Shown here one piece after another: positions 23,168 to 32,345 of a stretch of 64,000 nt of DNA. Numbering within the stretch: position 1 is the first letter of the stretch; each line of letters starts with the position of its first letter. A program made the position numbers and the translations under genes. The DNA is from Clostridiaceae bacterium HFYG-1003 (GTDB taxonomy: Bacteria; Bacillota; Clostridia; Clostridiales; Clostridiaceae): contig CP102060.1 of the NCBI GenBank assembly GCA_024579835.1, forward strand, positions 372,001-436,000. Direction: 5' to 3'. The notes beneath the pieces are model-generated. The model was not told the origin of the DNA. It worked only from the letters and a program-made list of their open reading frames with translations, and made no database searches.

Positions 23168-24610
23168 ATGAAGAAACGAAACTCACAACTGAAGGTCCTG
23201 GCAGCTGCCCTTGTAGCCGCCGCCACGCTTCTGGCCCCGCTTACCGGTGCGATCGCTGAAGCCACCACCCTCAAGGCTAAGTCGAATGTTAACGTGAGAG
23301 CGTCAAGCAGCAGCACATCAGAGAAAGTCGGGTACGTTACGGCAGGTTCGATCCATCAATATCTGGGAACTGAGAACGGCTGGTACAAAATCGATCTGAA
23401 CGGACTGGTTGGGTATACCTATCGGGATTACTGGCAGGCCAATACGCTGACGGCGCGTTCCAATGTCAACGTGAGAAAATCGGCCAACAATCAAGCTGAA
23501 AAAGTGTTCTATGCTCAGGCTGGAACCGAAGCTCTGGTTCTCGGCAGGAGCGCATCTTGGCTCTATCTTGAAATCAATGGAACCAGAGGATATTCCTATA
23601 AGTCTTACTGGGATCTTTCCGATGTCCTGTTCTACAGCCTGCCGGTTGTAACCGGCGATGCTGGTGGAACGATCACTCCCGTTGATCCTGCTCCGGCTCC
23701 GCTCCCGCCCGCTCCGACCAATCCGGAGAATATTGCAGCGGGAGATCAGTACAAAGTGTTTACATCAATTTCCGGGTATCTGACAGCCGCCGACGCGCAG
23801 GCCGGAACGAATTCCACTCGCAAAGTGGCTCCTGGAACATACGTTGTCTACAAGGTCTTCAGCGGCATGTACAATGTGTCCACCACCAACGGAGTGCCTG
23901 GTTCCTGGGTAAATCCCGAAACGAATGTGGCCCAGCTTCCGCCCACTGAACCCTCGCCCCCGACCGATCCAGGAACAGAGCCAACTGAGCCCAGGCCGAT
24001 TGAAGCAGGTGACCAGTATAAAGTCCTTGCACCTTTGGCCGGATACTACACAGCAGCCGAAGCCGCCGAAGGCGGAACACCGCTCACCGTATTGCCAGCC
24101 GGTACGTATTATATTTACAAGATTTTCAGCGGTATGTATAATCTGTCAGCCACTCAGGGAACACCCGGTGCCTGGATTAATCCTGCCATGAATAATGGCA
24201 CTGCCACTCCGACTCCTGACCCTTCACCGGATAACAACGAACTGGGCGACCGTGTCGTGGCAATCGCCAAGACTCTGATCGGCGCGCCGTACGTTTACGC
24301 CGGCGAATCCTGGGAAGAAGGCGGATTCGACTGTTCCGGACTGACCTACTATTCCTACAACAAAGTTGGGATTCGGATCCCCCGTACCGCTTCCACTCAG
24401 TGGGCCGGCATCGCGAACAAAGTATCCGTTCCGCGGCCTGGGGATATCATAGCCTTTGAAAAAGACGGAAAAGTCTACCATGTGGGAATCTACATCGGAA
24501 ACAACCAGATGATCCATTCCCCGAAACCAGGCGACTACGTGAAAATCGTCGACCTGACCTGGTACTACAAGAATAATCTGGTCAAGGGATTCCTTCGGCC
24601 GACACCATAA
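23168..24610 (+). CDS. Secreted SH3b/NlpC-P60 peptidoglycan endopeptidase
   Basis: The 480-residue protein is exported and likely cuts peptide stems of peptidoglycan. It has a signal peptide (about 1-30), two bacterial SH3 domains (about 33-87 and 93-150), a Pro-rich linker, two copies of an unnamed repeat of about 58 residues (192-250 and 280-338) each ending in GxPGxWxNP, and a C-terminal NlpC/P60 domain. The catalytic residues are visible as C389 in FDCSGLTYYSY, H438 in YHVGIY and H450 in MIHSP. The ATG has a GGAGGAAAC site. Cell-wall hydrolases of this kind are classical WalRK targets. Confidence 0.92.
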   Translation: MKKRNSQLKVLAAALVAAATLLAPLTGAIAEATTLKAKSNVNVRASSSSTSEKVGYVTAGSIHQYLGTENGWYKIDLNGLVGYTYRDYWQANTLTARSNVNVRKSANNQAEKVFYAQAGTEALVLGRSASWLYLEINGTRGYSYKSYWDLSDVLFYSLPVVTGDAGGTITPVDPAPAPLPPAPTNPENIAAGDQYKVFTSISGYLTAADAQAGTNSTRKVAPGTYVVYKVFSGMYNVSTTNGVPGSWVNPETNVAQLPPTEPSPPTDPGTEPTEPRPIEAGDQYKVLAPLAGYYTAAEAAEGGTPLTVLPAGTYYIYKIFSGMYNLSATQGTPGAWINPAMNNGTATPTPDPSPDNNELGDRVVAIAKTLIGAPYVYAGESWEEGGFDCSGLTYYSYNKVGIRIPRTASTQWAGIANKVSVPRPGDIIAFEKDGKVYHVGIYIGNNQMIHSPKPGDYVKIVDLTWYYKNNLVKGFLRPTP

Positions 24611-24619
24611 CCCTGTCAA

Positions 24620-24671
24620 GAGAGAACGACCGGTTCCTGGGAACAGCCCCGGCCGTTCTCTTTCTTTTTTT
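24620..24671 (+). terminator. Terminator of the NlpC/P60 gene
   Basis: AGAGAACGACCGG pairs with CCGGCCGTTCTCT, with one mismatch, and is followed by TTCTTTTTTT. Confidence 0.85.
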
Positions 24672-25047
24672 GCTGACAACTGGTTCCTTCTGGTCAACTT
24701 CAATTCCGGAGCCTTTACCGCCGCGCTGAGTAATAATTTCTGCTAAAGGTCTCGTCGGGCTCAGCCATTCCCCGAGAATCAATGAATGCAACAGTTGATT
24801 ATGCAGTAATTCGCGAATAAACAGAAAGAAAATAAAGTTCGACGAACTTCATAGAATGCTAATGAAAGTGTTCCTTTATGGGGAATCTTAAATTTATACC
24901 CGAGGTCACGGGCGAAATGAGCAAATAATTTGCTTATTTGAACAGTTTTTAAGGGTTGTTAATGAAAAAGTAATGGGTCCAGGTGGTTTTATTCTTCGGA
25001 ATCTTTACTTATAATATATTAATACATTTGGTATAAGGAGCGATAAA
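24672..25047. other. Intergenic region before hppA
   Basis: No gene is seen. AAATGAGCAAAT-AATTTGCTTATTT at about 24915-24940 is an imperfect palindrome that could be an operator or part of the promoter. The stretch just before hppA is AT-rich with several TATA-like boxes near 25010-25022. Confidence 0.35.
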
Positions 25048-27051
25048 ATGAATAACTGGATACTTGCTGCAACTTTATCCGGAGCGCTTGCCATTGCCAT
25101 GGCGGTGTTCCTGACTGTCTGGATCACCAAACAGGATACCGGAAACGATCGGATGAGGGAGATCGCCGGATACATCCGGGAAGGGGCCATGGCATTCCTG
25201 AAGCGGGAATACATCTACATGGTCGCAATTATGTCTATCTTATTTCTGGTCATTCTGTTCGGAATTAACCTGCAGACTGCATTCCTCTTCCTGTTTGGAG
25301 CTATCCTGTCCGTTCTGGCGGGAGCCTTCGGCATGAATGCCGCGACCCAGGGGAATGTTCGAACCGCCGCCGCCGCAAAGAACAGTGGCATGGGCAGTGC
25401 ATTGAAGATTGCGTTCCGGTCAGGAGCGGTCATGGGTCTGGCGGTAGCCGGACTGGGACTGTTCGGAATCGGGTTCTCGCTGTTCCTTTTGGGCTTTGAT
25501 GCCTACAGCGTCATCACCGGATTCTCTCTGGGGGCTTCATCCGTTGCCCTGTTCGGCCGCGTGGGCGGCGGAATTTATACAAAAGCTGCCGATGTCGGAG
25601 CTGACCTGGTTGGTAAGGTGGAGGCTGGCATTCCGGAAGATGATCCAAGAAATCCGGCAGTCATCGCTGACAACGTCGGAGACAACGTGGGCGACGTAGC
25701 GGGCATGGGCTCGGATCTGTTTGAGAGCTATGTCGGATCCATCATCTCTGCCATCACACTGGCAGTAACGATTGAAAAGATTGTTCCGCTGCTTGGAAAG
25801 GAATTCCTTGTCCCCGTTGTCGAAGGATCCATTTTCCCGCTGGTTATCGCCGGAATCGGAATACTGGCCTCCATGGCAGGTATTATGAACGTTAAGGGAA
25901 CATCTGATCCAGCAAAATCACTGAATATGGGCACCTATGTGTCCAGCGGCCTGGTGCTGGTTGCCTCGCTCTTCTTCAGCAGCTACTTCTTTCAGACGCT
26001 GCAGCCGGCTTATGCCATTATTTCGGGAATCGTGGTTGGTCTCATGATCGGAAAGGTCACTGAGCTTTACACCTCTGACGCTTTTCGGTCTGTTCGCCGC
26101 ATTGCGGCTCAGTCTGAAACCGGAACGGCCACCAATATCATCTCCGGACTCGGTGTAGGAATGTTCTCCACCCTTTGGCCCATTCTGATCATCTGTGTTG
26201 GAATCATGGTTTCCTTCCTGTTTGCCGGCCTTTACGGAATCGCGCTGGCCGCAGTGGGTATGCTCTCAACGACCGCCATGGTCGTCTCGGTGGATGCTTA
26301 CGGCCCGGTGGCAGACAATGCCGGTGGAATTGCCGAAATGAGCAAGCTGCCCCATGAAGTCCGTGAAATCACGGACACCCTGGACTCTGTCGGAAATACC
26401 ACCGCTGCCATCGGCAAAGGCTTTGCCATTGGTTCCGCGGCTCTTACCGCCCTGGCTCTGTTCTCATCCTATGCGCAGGTTGCCAAGCTTTCAGAAATCA
26501 GTCTGCTCAATCCAACGGTTATCGTCGGCCTTCTGATCGGAGGCATGCTGCCGTTCCTGTTCTCGGCTTTGACCATGGATTCAGTCGGCAGAGCAGCGGA
26601 TGAAATGATCAAGGAAGTACGCCGTCAGTTCAAGGAAATGCCGGGCATTATGGCTGGAACTGAGAAACCGGATTACGCACGATGCGTCTCCATTTCTACA
26701 GCTCATGCTCTGAAGGAAATGATCGCCCCCGGGCTCATTGCCTTGCTGGCACCTCTTGCCACCGGTTTCGTGCTGGGCAAAGAAGCCCTGGGCGGACTGC
26801 TGGCGGGAGCCCTTGTAACCGGTGTCCTCCTGGCCATCATGATGTCCAACTCAGGCGGAGCCTGGGACAATGCCAAGAAGTACATCGAATCCGGCCATCA
26901 CGGCGGAAAGGGCTCTGATGCTCACAAAGCAGCCGTTGTCGGAGATACTGTGGGAGATCCGTTCAAGGATACTTCAGGACCCTCCATCAATATCCTGATC
27001 AAGCTGATGACCATCATTTCTCTGGTTTTTGCACCGCTCTTCTTCCGCTAA
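25048..27051 (+). CDS. hppA: Membrane-bound ion-pumping pyrophosphatase, K+-dependent type
   Basis: The 667-residue protein has about 15-16 membrane helices and the family motifs [11 protein letters not shown] near residue 180, [16 protein letters not shown] near residue 210, and the C-terminal [15 protein letters not shown]. It couples hydrolysis of PPi to H+ or Na+ export. The sequence [10 protein letters not shown] at residues 449-458 has alanine where K+-independent enzymes have lysine, so it should need K+. Whether it moves H+ or Na+ cannot be settled by eye. A GGAGCG site precedes the ATG, and it stands alone with its own terminator. Confidence 0.95.
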   Translation: MNNWILAATLSGALAIAMAVFLTVWITKQDTGNDRMREIAGYIREGAMAFLKREYIYMVAIMSILFLVILFGINLQTAFLFLFGAILSVLAGAFGMNAATQGNVRTAAAAKNSGMGSALKIAFRSGAVMGLAVAGLGLFGIGFSLFLLGFDAYSVITGFSLGASSVALFGRVGGGIYTKAADVGADLVGKVEAGIPEDDPRNPAVIADNVGDNVGDVAGMGSDLFESYVGSIISAITLAVTIEKIVPLLGKEFLVPVVEGSIFPLVIAGIGILASMAGIMNVKGTSDPAKSLNMGTYVSSGLVLVASLFFSSYFFQTLQPAYAIISGIVVGLMIGKVTELYTSDAFRSVRRIAAQSETGTATNIISGLGVGMFSTLWPILIICVGIMVSFLFAGLYGIALAAVGMLSTTAMVVSVDAYGPVADNAGGIAEMSKLPHEVREITDTLDSVGNTTAAIGKGFAIGSAALTALALFSSYAQVAKLSEISLLNPTVIVGLLIGGMLPFLFSALTMDSVGRAADEMIKEVRRQFKEMPGIMAGTEKPDYARCVSISTAHALKEMIAPGLIALLAPLATGFVLGKEALGGLLAGALVTGVLLAIMMSNSGGAWDNAKKYIESGHHGGKGSDAHKAAVVGDTVGDPFKDTSGPSINILIKLMTIISLVFAPLFFR

Positions 27052-27066
27052 AAATTCCCTTCTACA

Positions 27067-27111
27067 AAGGATCAGCCGCCTGGCATCGCGCCAGCTGGCT
27101 GATCCTTTTTT
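27067..27111 (+). terminator. Terminator of hppA
   Basis: AAGGATCAGCCGCCTGGC pairs with GCCAGCTGGCTGATCCTT, apart from a small internal mismatch, and is followed by TTTT. Confidence 0.85.
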
Positions 27112-27516
27112 CGAGTGACCAGCAGTCTGCGGAGTCTTAATTTCAGTCATTAAGCAGGAGGATCAATTAAAACTGGATCCTGGCAGAGAAACGGATTCTG
27201 GTAATGTGACCAAACGTTGATCATGAACCCGGCATTGCTACACGAACAGACCAAAATATCGGAAATGAATGAGTTTAGTATCGTCGACTGCCTGATGAAA
27301 AGTGAAAAGTTCATTTTGGGCGATATAAGGTCATTTTAGCTGATTTCAGACGATGAGAGCTGATTAATAAAACGGTAATTGGAGAGAAGCACAGGGAAGT
27401 GAAGGGAAGTTGAGGTTTCATGAGGTAAATTCAAACAACCACGGTTAAGTCGGGGGATTTGTCCCGGGGTTTGTGCTATGGTGGATAGAGTTTACTGATG
27501 GGAGGTCCTGGATACT
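27112..27516. other. Intergenic region, no gene seen
   Basis: About 400 bases. A TGTGACCAAACGTTGATCATG stretch near 27206 resembles TGTCACCAAACGTTTTGGAATGTTGATCATT near 22472, the only detectable similarity. No RNA motif is recognised. Confidence 0.3.
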
Positions 27517-28023
27517 GTGAATCAGATCATTGAGCTGGATGATGAGATTTTTTTAAATGATGCCTATTTGATGGCTGACTGGCTGGATAATGAGGAAATA
27601 ACTCAATACATTTCAGAGGGGCATGAGATTAGCAATGAAATTCGGGCCGCTCTGCGTTATACGACTTGTCCGATTGTAACCCACATGTTCTGCAGCGGCG
27701 GAAATTTCTATTTAATCAAGCACAATGGCCGCTCCATTGGCTATCTGAAGCTGGTCGACAAGGGCAATCGCCTGGCCGAAATCGTCATTGTCATCGGTGA
27801 CAAAGAAATGTGGAACCGGGGATATGGCACCAGAGCAGTTGAACTCGCGCTGCAGGAGTGCTTCTTCCGCCTCCGTTATGAAACCCTCCAGGCAAAAATC
27901 ATGCCCGGGAACGAGGGTAGTCACCACTTGTTCCGAAAACTGGGATTTACAGAAGAAACCGCCAAATCAGGTGTTGCAAGATATCTGATGAAGCTGGAGC
28001 AGTACCTGAAGCGTGCTGCCTGA
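27517..28023 (+). CDS. GNAT family N-acetyltransferase
   Basis: The 168-residue protein has the GNAT fold of RimJ/RimL type: a beta strand with IGYLKLVD near residue 70, the acetyl-CoA loop in WNRGYGTRAVELALQ near residues 103-117, and the closing NEGSHHLFRKLGF segment near residues 131-143. It probably acetylates an amino group on a protein or small molecule; the substrate is unknown. It starts at GTG (27517) after GGGAGGT. It is followed directly by an array of CCTATA hexamers. Confidence 0.85.
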   Translation: MNQIIELDDEIFLNDAYLMADWLDNEEITQYISEGHEISNEIRAALRYTTCPIVTHMFCSGGNFYLIKHNGRSIGYLKLVDKGNRLAEIVIVIGDKEMWNRGYGTRAVELALQECFFRLRYETLQAKIMPGNEGSHHLFRKLGFTEETAKSGVARYLMKLEQYLKRAA

Positions 28024-28058
28024 TGGGGCAAGAACCTGGATCTGGAACTGAACCGGAA

Positions 28059-28097
28059 CCTATACCTATACCTATACCTATACCTATACCTATACCC
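28059..28097. repeat. CCTATA hexanucleotide microsatellite after the GNAT gene
   Basis: CCTATA is repeated about six and a half times, 35 bases after the GNAT stop codon. The array is bounded by GAAC-containing repeats (AACATGAACGTGAACATGAAC) from about 28109. The hexamer is prone to copy-number change by slippage. Confidence 0.95.
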
Positions 28098-28180
28098 AAA
28101 CCCGAAGCTGAACATGAACGTGAACATGAACTGATCAGAGCTCCGGTTTGGATTAGGATGTTTAGCAGATCATGAAATAA

Positions 28181-28250
28181 AAAACTGACGCCTTGAATGA
28201 TCACTTCCTGTCATGCAGACAGGTCAAGATCATTCAAGGCGTCAGTTTTC
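28181..28250. terminator. Bidirectional terminator between GNAT and XRE genes
   Basis: AAAACTGACGCCTTGAATGATC pairs perfectly with its reverse complement about 25 bases on, with A-run on the left and TTTT on the right. It serves both convergent genes. Confidence 0.85.
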
Positions 28251-28333
28251 TGTTGGGTCGGTATTGTTAGTCGACATTGCGTCCGCTTGGCCGGCAGTTC
28301 TCCAGGAGAAATCCTGATCGATCATATACCTGA

Positions 28334-29287
28334 TCAGGGTATCTCGATCTGATAGTTGTCCTTGCTGACAGTGCGGTAAAGCTTTGCCATTTCCTGCTTG
28401 TCCTGAATCTCCAGCATGGTCACCGCGAAGCGCAGAGCATCCAGGTAGTTCGCTTGACCGAGCAGATACTGGGCGATGCCCTTGCGATAATACAGGGCGT
28501 GGAGCAGGGTGAAATCCGATGTTTCCTTGGCATAATCGATTCCTGCCTCTGCAATCTCCAGGGCCTTGTCGAACTGATCGGTCACATGGTAATGATAAGA
28601 CAGGTTAAACAGCGCGATCAGGAAGACTTTCTGCTCCCGGACGACCTGCTTGCGCAGGGATTTGAAGCGAAGGTAGATGGATTCGAGGATGCGAATAGAT
28701 ACATCATAATGGTCCAGGTTTCCTTCCAAAAGGGCCAGCAGGATCAGGAGCCGGATTTCCCACAGGTTGAAGCGGCCTTTGTCCAGTTTGTGCCACTTCA
28801 TGTCGGGATTGACCCGCTGCAATGTCGCGCGGATGTTCTCGATCATGGCCTGGATTTGAAAGTCCTTCAGGTTATGGTGGTAATATTTGGCAGCGTTCGC
28901 CAGGAAGCATTCCAGCAGATCCAAATCGCTTGAATTGATTAAGTCTCGATGATCGCCCGATTTCAGATACTCGAAGTACTGCTCATGGCACTGCTGCAGA
29001 ATCTGGGGCTGGTTATTGATGATGGCTTCATCGGCCTTGACCATGATGGTCTCAAGGCTCGTATCATACCGATACTTGAGAAACAGGGCCATGAGGTCGA
29101 TCTTGTAGGCCAGGGACAGGAGCTCAAGGGTTTCATATTTGGGGATAACCTGCCCTTTCTCGAGCTTCATCAGGGCATTTTCACTGATTCCGACACGGTC
29201 CCGTACATCCTTTTGAGTCATATTGAGAGATCGGCGGATGGTGCGCACGACTTCTCCAAAGTTTTTCATATTATAGCTTTCAATCAT
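28334..29287 (-). CDS. XRE-type regulator with helical-repeat C-terminus (RRNPP-like)
   Basis: The 317-residue protein starts with a Cro/CI helix-turn-helix (about residues 9-65, with MTQKDVRDRVGISENALMKLE). The rest is all alpha with helices paired every 35-40 residues, as in the TPR-like peptide-sensing regulators (Rgg, PlcR, PrgX). That group binds a short peptide pheromone with its repeat domain. A minus-strand GAGGG lies six bases before the ATG. The family assignment is by architecture, not by a specific motif. Its start faces a short divergent frame and a terminator on the plus strand. Confidence 0.7.
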   Translation of the reverse strand: MIESYNMKNFGEVVRTIRRSLNMTQKDVRDRVGISENALMKLEKGQVIPKYETLELLSLAYKIDLMALFLKYRYDTSLETIMVKADEAIINNQPQILQQCHEQYFEYLKSGDHRDLINSSDLDLLECFLANAAKYYHHNLKDFQIQAMIENIRATLQRVNPDMKWHKLDKGRFNLWEIRLLILLALLEGNLDHYDVSIRILESIYLRFKSLRKQVVREQKVFLIALFNLSYHYHVTDQFDKALEIAEAGIDYAKETSDFTLLHALYYRKGIAQYLLGQANYLDALRFAVTMLEIQDKQEMAKLYRTVSKDNYQIEIP

Positions 29288-29443
29288 GTCATGCCCTCTG
29301 TCATAAAAAATTTAAAATCCACACTCAACTGCGGTTTTTTAACCTTGAGTCTATTATATATTAGAAATAGAAAAGCTGGTGAAAAGTGGTACAATTTTTC
29401 ATTCTTTTCCCTTCTTCTATACCGAAAGGTGTATGAGTACCCA

Positions 29444-29506
29444 ATGACATTCGTTATTATGGATTTACCTCCCATAGTAAAGAACAAACCTTCTGACGTC
29501 ATATGA
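29444..29506 (+). CDS. Possible 20-residue peptide opposite the XRE regulator
   Basis: The frame reads MTFVIMDLPPIVKNKPSDVI and its stop codon lies in the stem of the terminator at 29498-29537. AAAGG at 29425 is 14 bases upstream, which is long. The position, divergent from an Rgg-like regulator and with its own terminator, is what a peptide pheromone gene would show. The weak ribosome site keeps this low. Confidence 0.25.
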   Translation: MTFVIMDLPPIVKNKPSDVI

Positions 29507-29537
29507 AGTCTGTGAGAGCTTCATATGACTTTTTTTA
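29498..29537 (+). terminator. Plus-strand terminator with no long gene in front
   Basis: GTCATATGAAG and CTTCATATGAC form a perfect 11-pair stem with a 10-base loop, followed by TTTTTTT. The only plus-strand material upstream, back to the regulator's start, is the 20-codon frame at 29444. This suggests a short transcript, either a small peptide mRNA or a small RNA. Confidence 0.75.
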
Positions 29538-29857
29538 TTTGTGTATTATTTCAGCAATAAAATTGATACACAAGGACCACTTGCTCGGGGATCCTGAACG
29601 ATTATGTCAACGAGCCGATTCAGCGATTCTGATTTTTGGAATCGGGCGAATGAGTAATAATAACCCACTTGGACCTCTTTTGGCTCTTTTTGAGCAGTAA
29701 TCAGCAAGAGATCGAGTCAGCTCTGGTTCCGGCAGTTCGGCCGGTACGCTGAATTAGCAGTGGTATCTGTGCTAATTCGTTGTTTCTGTGGTACTATTTG
29801 GGTAAGAAATCAATTGGACGTAACCAAAAAATCGATGGTAAGCAGCAAGGAGGAAGT
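29538..29857. other. Gap before the pirin gene with a hairpin
   Basis: GAATTAGCA-(10)-TGCTAATTC at 29751-29778 is a perfect nine-pair inverted repeat about 80 bases before the pirin ATG, placed like an operator or mRNA leader stem. Nothing else is recognised. Confidence 0.4.
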
Positions 29858-30718
29858 ATGAAACGGGGAATACAGGAAATCAGACGAGGATTTGATGGAA
29901 TGGACGGAGCCGGAGTTAAGCTGGTTCGGGTCCTGAGTCAGGCGACGATCAACAAACTGGATCCGTTCCTGATGCTGGATGTGTTTGATTCAGACAACTA
30001 TCTCGATTACATCGCTGGCTTTCCGATGCATCCGCATCGGGGGATCGAAACCATTACCTATCTAATTTCCGGTGCCATCGAGCATCAGGACTCCTTAGGC
30101 AACCGAGGAACCATACTGCCTGGCGGTACACAGTGGATGACAGCGGGTTCCGGGATCATGCATCAGGAAATGCCCCTGAAATCGGAGGCAATGATTGGAT
30201 TCCAGCTATGGCTCAACATGCCGCAGAAAGACAAAATGCAGCCCCCGGCTTATCGGGAAGTAAATGAAGATCAGATGCCGGTGTATACCCAGCCAGGCAT
30301 GACTGTACGGCTGATCTCCGGAGAGTTTGGCGGAGTCCAGGGAGAAGTGCGGCCTGATTATGTTTCCCCCCAGATCTACTTTGTGGAACTGGCAGCGGGC
30401 AGCTCGTTCAGCAAGCAGCTGCCTCATGATGATACCGCATTCCTCTTTATCTTCCGCGGCGCCCTCCAGGCAGGAGAAACTCTTGTGGAAAAGAAGAATG
30501 GCGTTCTGTTTACTCCCGGAACCGACCTCGAAGTCACTGCTTCAGAGCCGGCCCTGTTTATGTACATCGAAGGCCCGAAGCTTGACGAACCCGTTGCCTG
30601 GGGAGGACCCATTGTTATGAACACCAAGGAAGAACTGAACGAGGCCTTTGCCGAACTGCGCAGCGGAACTTTCCTGAAAACCAGTGAAGTCCGCGGAGTG
30701 GAAACTCTGAACAAATAA
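29858..30718 (+). CDS. Pirin family protein
   Basis: The 286-residue protein is a bicupin. The N-terminal metal-binding cupin is seen in FPMHPHRGIETITYLISG with H-x-H-x4-E, then EHQDSLGNRGTILPGGTQWMTAGSGIMHQEMP, which carries the further ligands. The C-terminal pirin cupin includes YFVELAAGSSF and the closing strand YIEGPKLDEPVAWGGP. Bacterial pirins can act as quercetin 2,3-dioxygenases or as protein partners in metabolism; the present role is unknown. The ATG at 29858 has AAGGAGGAAG directly in front; a frame extending to 29780 lacks one. Confidence 0.92.
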   Translation: MKRGIQEIRRGFDGMDGAGVKLVRVLSQATINKLDPFLMLDVFDSDNYLDYIAGFPMHPHRGIETITYLISGAIEHQDSLGNRGTILPGGTQWMTAGSGIMHQEMPLKSEAMIGFQLWLNMPQKDKMQPPAYREVNEDQMPVYTQPGMTVRLISGEFGGVQGEVRPDYVSPQIYFVELAAGSSFSKQLPHDDTAFLFIFRGALQAGETLVEKKNGVLFTPGTDLEVTASEPALFMYIEGPKLDEPVAWGGPIVMNTKEELNEAFAELRSGTFLKTSEVRGVETLNK

Positions 30719-30743
30719 CCGAACCCATTCTGATGAGAAAGTC

Positions 30744-30795
30744 ATTGAATTTCAATATTGAAATTCGATTGTGAAATTCGATTTTGAAATTCGAT
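30744..30795. repeat. Four tandem 13-bp units after the pirin gene
   Basis: Units are of the form (A/T)(T/G)TGAAATTCGAT, with the first copy ATTGAATTTCAAT diverged. The array begins 25 bases after the pirin stop codon. Confidence 0.9.
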
Positions 30796-30811
30796 ATTTA
30801 ATTCCAATAAT

Positions 30812-30851
30812 AAAGCGAGGCGCAGTTCCAAACCTGGACCTGCGCTTCGCT
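30812..30851 (+). terminator. Hairpin after the pirin gene
   Basis: AAGCGAGGCGCAG pairs with CTGCGCTTCGCTT with one mismatch. The T-run is missing (GTCAGC), so it may be a transcript-protecting stem or a weak terminator. Confidence 0.45.
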
Positions 30852-30988
30852 TGTCAGCACGAATTGGTGAAGAGCCCCTCGAAATGATGAGCTCAGGCGG
30901 TGATCATCCACATTCAGTTTAAAACCCTTCGGAGGCCAGTTGCACGTTCAGTCTGTAGATCCGGGTGATCCATCCGACTGGCGATAGC

Positions 30989-32278
30989 TTACGGCAGGAT
31001 GTCACTGAAGAAATCATAGCGAATCCTTCCGTCAACGCCACAGAGAGAAGAACCCATGAGCTTGGCGATGGTCGGGCCTTCATCAATCAGATTCATCGCC
31101 GCGATCCGGTGACCGGAGCGGATGCCAGGACCAGACATCAGGAACACTGTTTGATAGTCCGGAAGGTGCGGTTCATAGCCGTGACAGGACCGGTACAGGG
31201 CTGGATCATTCTCGACATCCTCGATGAATTCTCCGATGGGGGATTCGCTGAAATAATAACCATCACAGGCACAGAGCATGAACGTGCAGTTGGGGTCGGC
31301 GCCCCGTGAGGCTGCCGTCGATCCATCCATGAAACGGAGGAGTCCGTTTTCCTCATAGGCGGACAGAACGGTCAGATTGTCGCGGATCAGTTCCACGACT
31401 TCCGGATGCCGTTTATCCACGTAAATATAGCCGGAGCCGTCACAGCTCTTGAAGTACGCTTTCCAGTCCAGTATGTCATTCTCGATCATTTTAATCAGGC
31501 CGAGCTTTCGTAAAAAGACATTCGGCCGGATAACCTTCTTTACGGCCCGGTGGTAATGGTCGCCCAGAACGATGAATACAGTAGTTTCCAGCTTGCCGGA
31601 TTCCCTAAGGAAGTTGATCCAGTCATTGATCCGCTCTCCGTGCCGCAATATCGCCTGGCGAGCTTCTTCTGAATCCAGTCCGTGTTCATGGCGCATGGAA
31701 TCCAGATCGACATAATGGACCAGAGTCAGATAGGGCTGATATTTGCTGAAGGTATATTTGGCGCTGGCATGGACAAAATGATCCAGCCAGGGCTGAGCGA
31801 TGCCCTTGCGCAGATGCTTGAACTTATTGTCGAGTTCCAGGCAGTATCTGGGGCTGCCGGCCGCCATCACCTGCGAGACCTGCGTCTGGTAGGCTCTGAC
31901 CGGAATGATTTCCGGAAGGTTGTACTTGATATTGCTGCGCCCTGTAACAGGCCACAGCAGGGAAGCTACGGACTTCTTCTGCTTATGGGCGATATCCCAG
32001 ATAGTTTCACCGTGGATATCCTTGCGGTACCAGAACCATTCGGGCTGATCCCGATCAGGCTGGATCTTTGTATTATTAATGATGCCGTGATTGCGCGGCA
32101 TTTTACCGGTAACGATCGAACAATGGGCCGGGTAGGTCAGGGAGGGGCAGACACTGGTGACCTGGTCGCAGTAAGTCCCGTTTTCCAGGAGATATTGAAA
32201 TCCAGGGGTGTCTTTCAACTGATTGAAATCAGCTGTACCCATGGCATCCAGTGAAATCACGACGATGTGTTCGTGCAT
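30989..32278 (-). CDS. Type I phosphodiesterase / nucleotide pyrophosphatase family protein
   Basis: The 429-residue protein belongs to the alkaline phosphatase superfamily, with metal and nucleophile residues visible as ISLDAMG near residue 10, the nucleophile threonine in SLTYPAHCSIVTG near residue 48, HYVDLDSMRHEHG near residue 190, and LGDHYHR near residue 240. A final GTG-like site in YEPHLPDYQTVFLMSG follows the family's H-x-x-x. No signal peptide is seen, so it probably acts in the cytosol on phosphodiesters or pyrophosphates. The ATG follows an AGGAATG site, and the ISLre2 copy 2 inserted 76 bases upstream. Confidence 0.88.
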   Translation of the reverse strand: MHEHIVVISLDAMGTADFNQLKDTPGFQYLLENGTYCDQVTSVCPSLTYPAHCSIVTGKMPRNHGIINNTKIQPDRDQPEWFWYRKDIHGETIWDIAHKQKKSVASLLWPVTGRSNIKYNLPEIIPVRAYQTQVSQVMAAGSPRYCLELDNKFKHLRKGIAQPWLDHFVHASAKYTFSKYQPYLTLVHYVDLDSMRHEHGLDSEEARQAILRHGERINDWINFLRESGKLETTVFIVLGDHYHRAVKKVIRPNVFLRKLGLIKMIENDILDWKAYFKSCDGSGYIYVDKRHPEVVELIRDNLTVLSAYEENGLLRFMDGSTAASRGADPNCTFMLCACDGYYFSESPIGEFIEDVENDPALYRSCHGYEPHLPDYQTVFLMSGPGIRSGHRIAAMNLIDEGPTIAKLMGSSLCGVDGRIRYDFFSDILP

Positions 32279-32345
32279 GGTGTATCATTCCTTTCTCGTA
32301 TTGCTTTCATTGTATACCAAACTGGCCATAACCGGGTAGCTCACT

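Noticed and set aside
27921-28127. Minus-strand frame of repeated Tyr-Arg residues
   Set aside because: It is the antisense of the CCTATA hexamers and the end of the GNAT gene, without a start site of its own.
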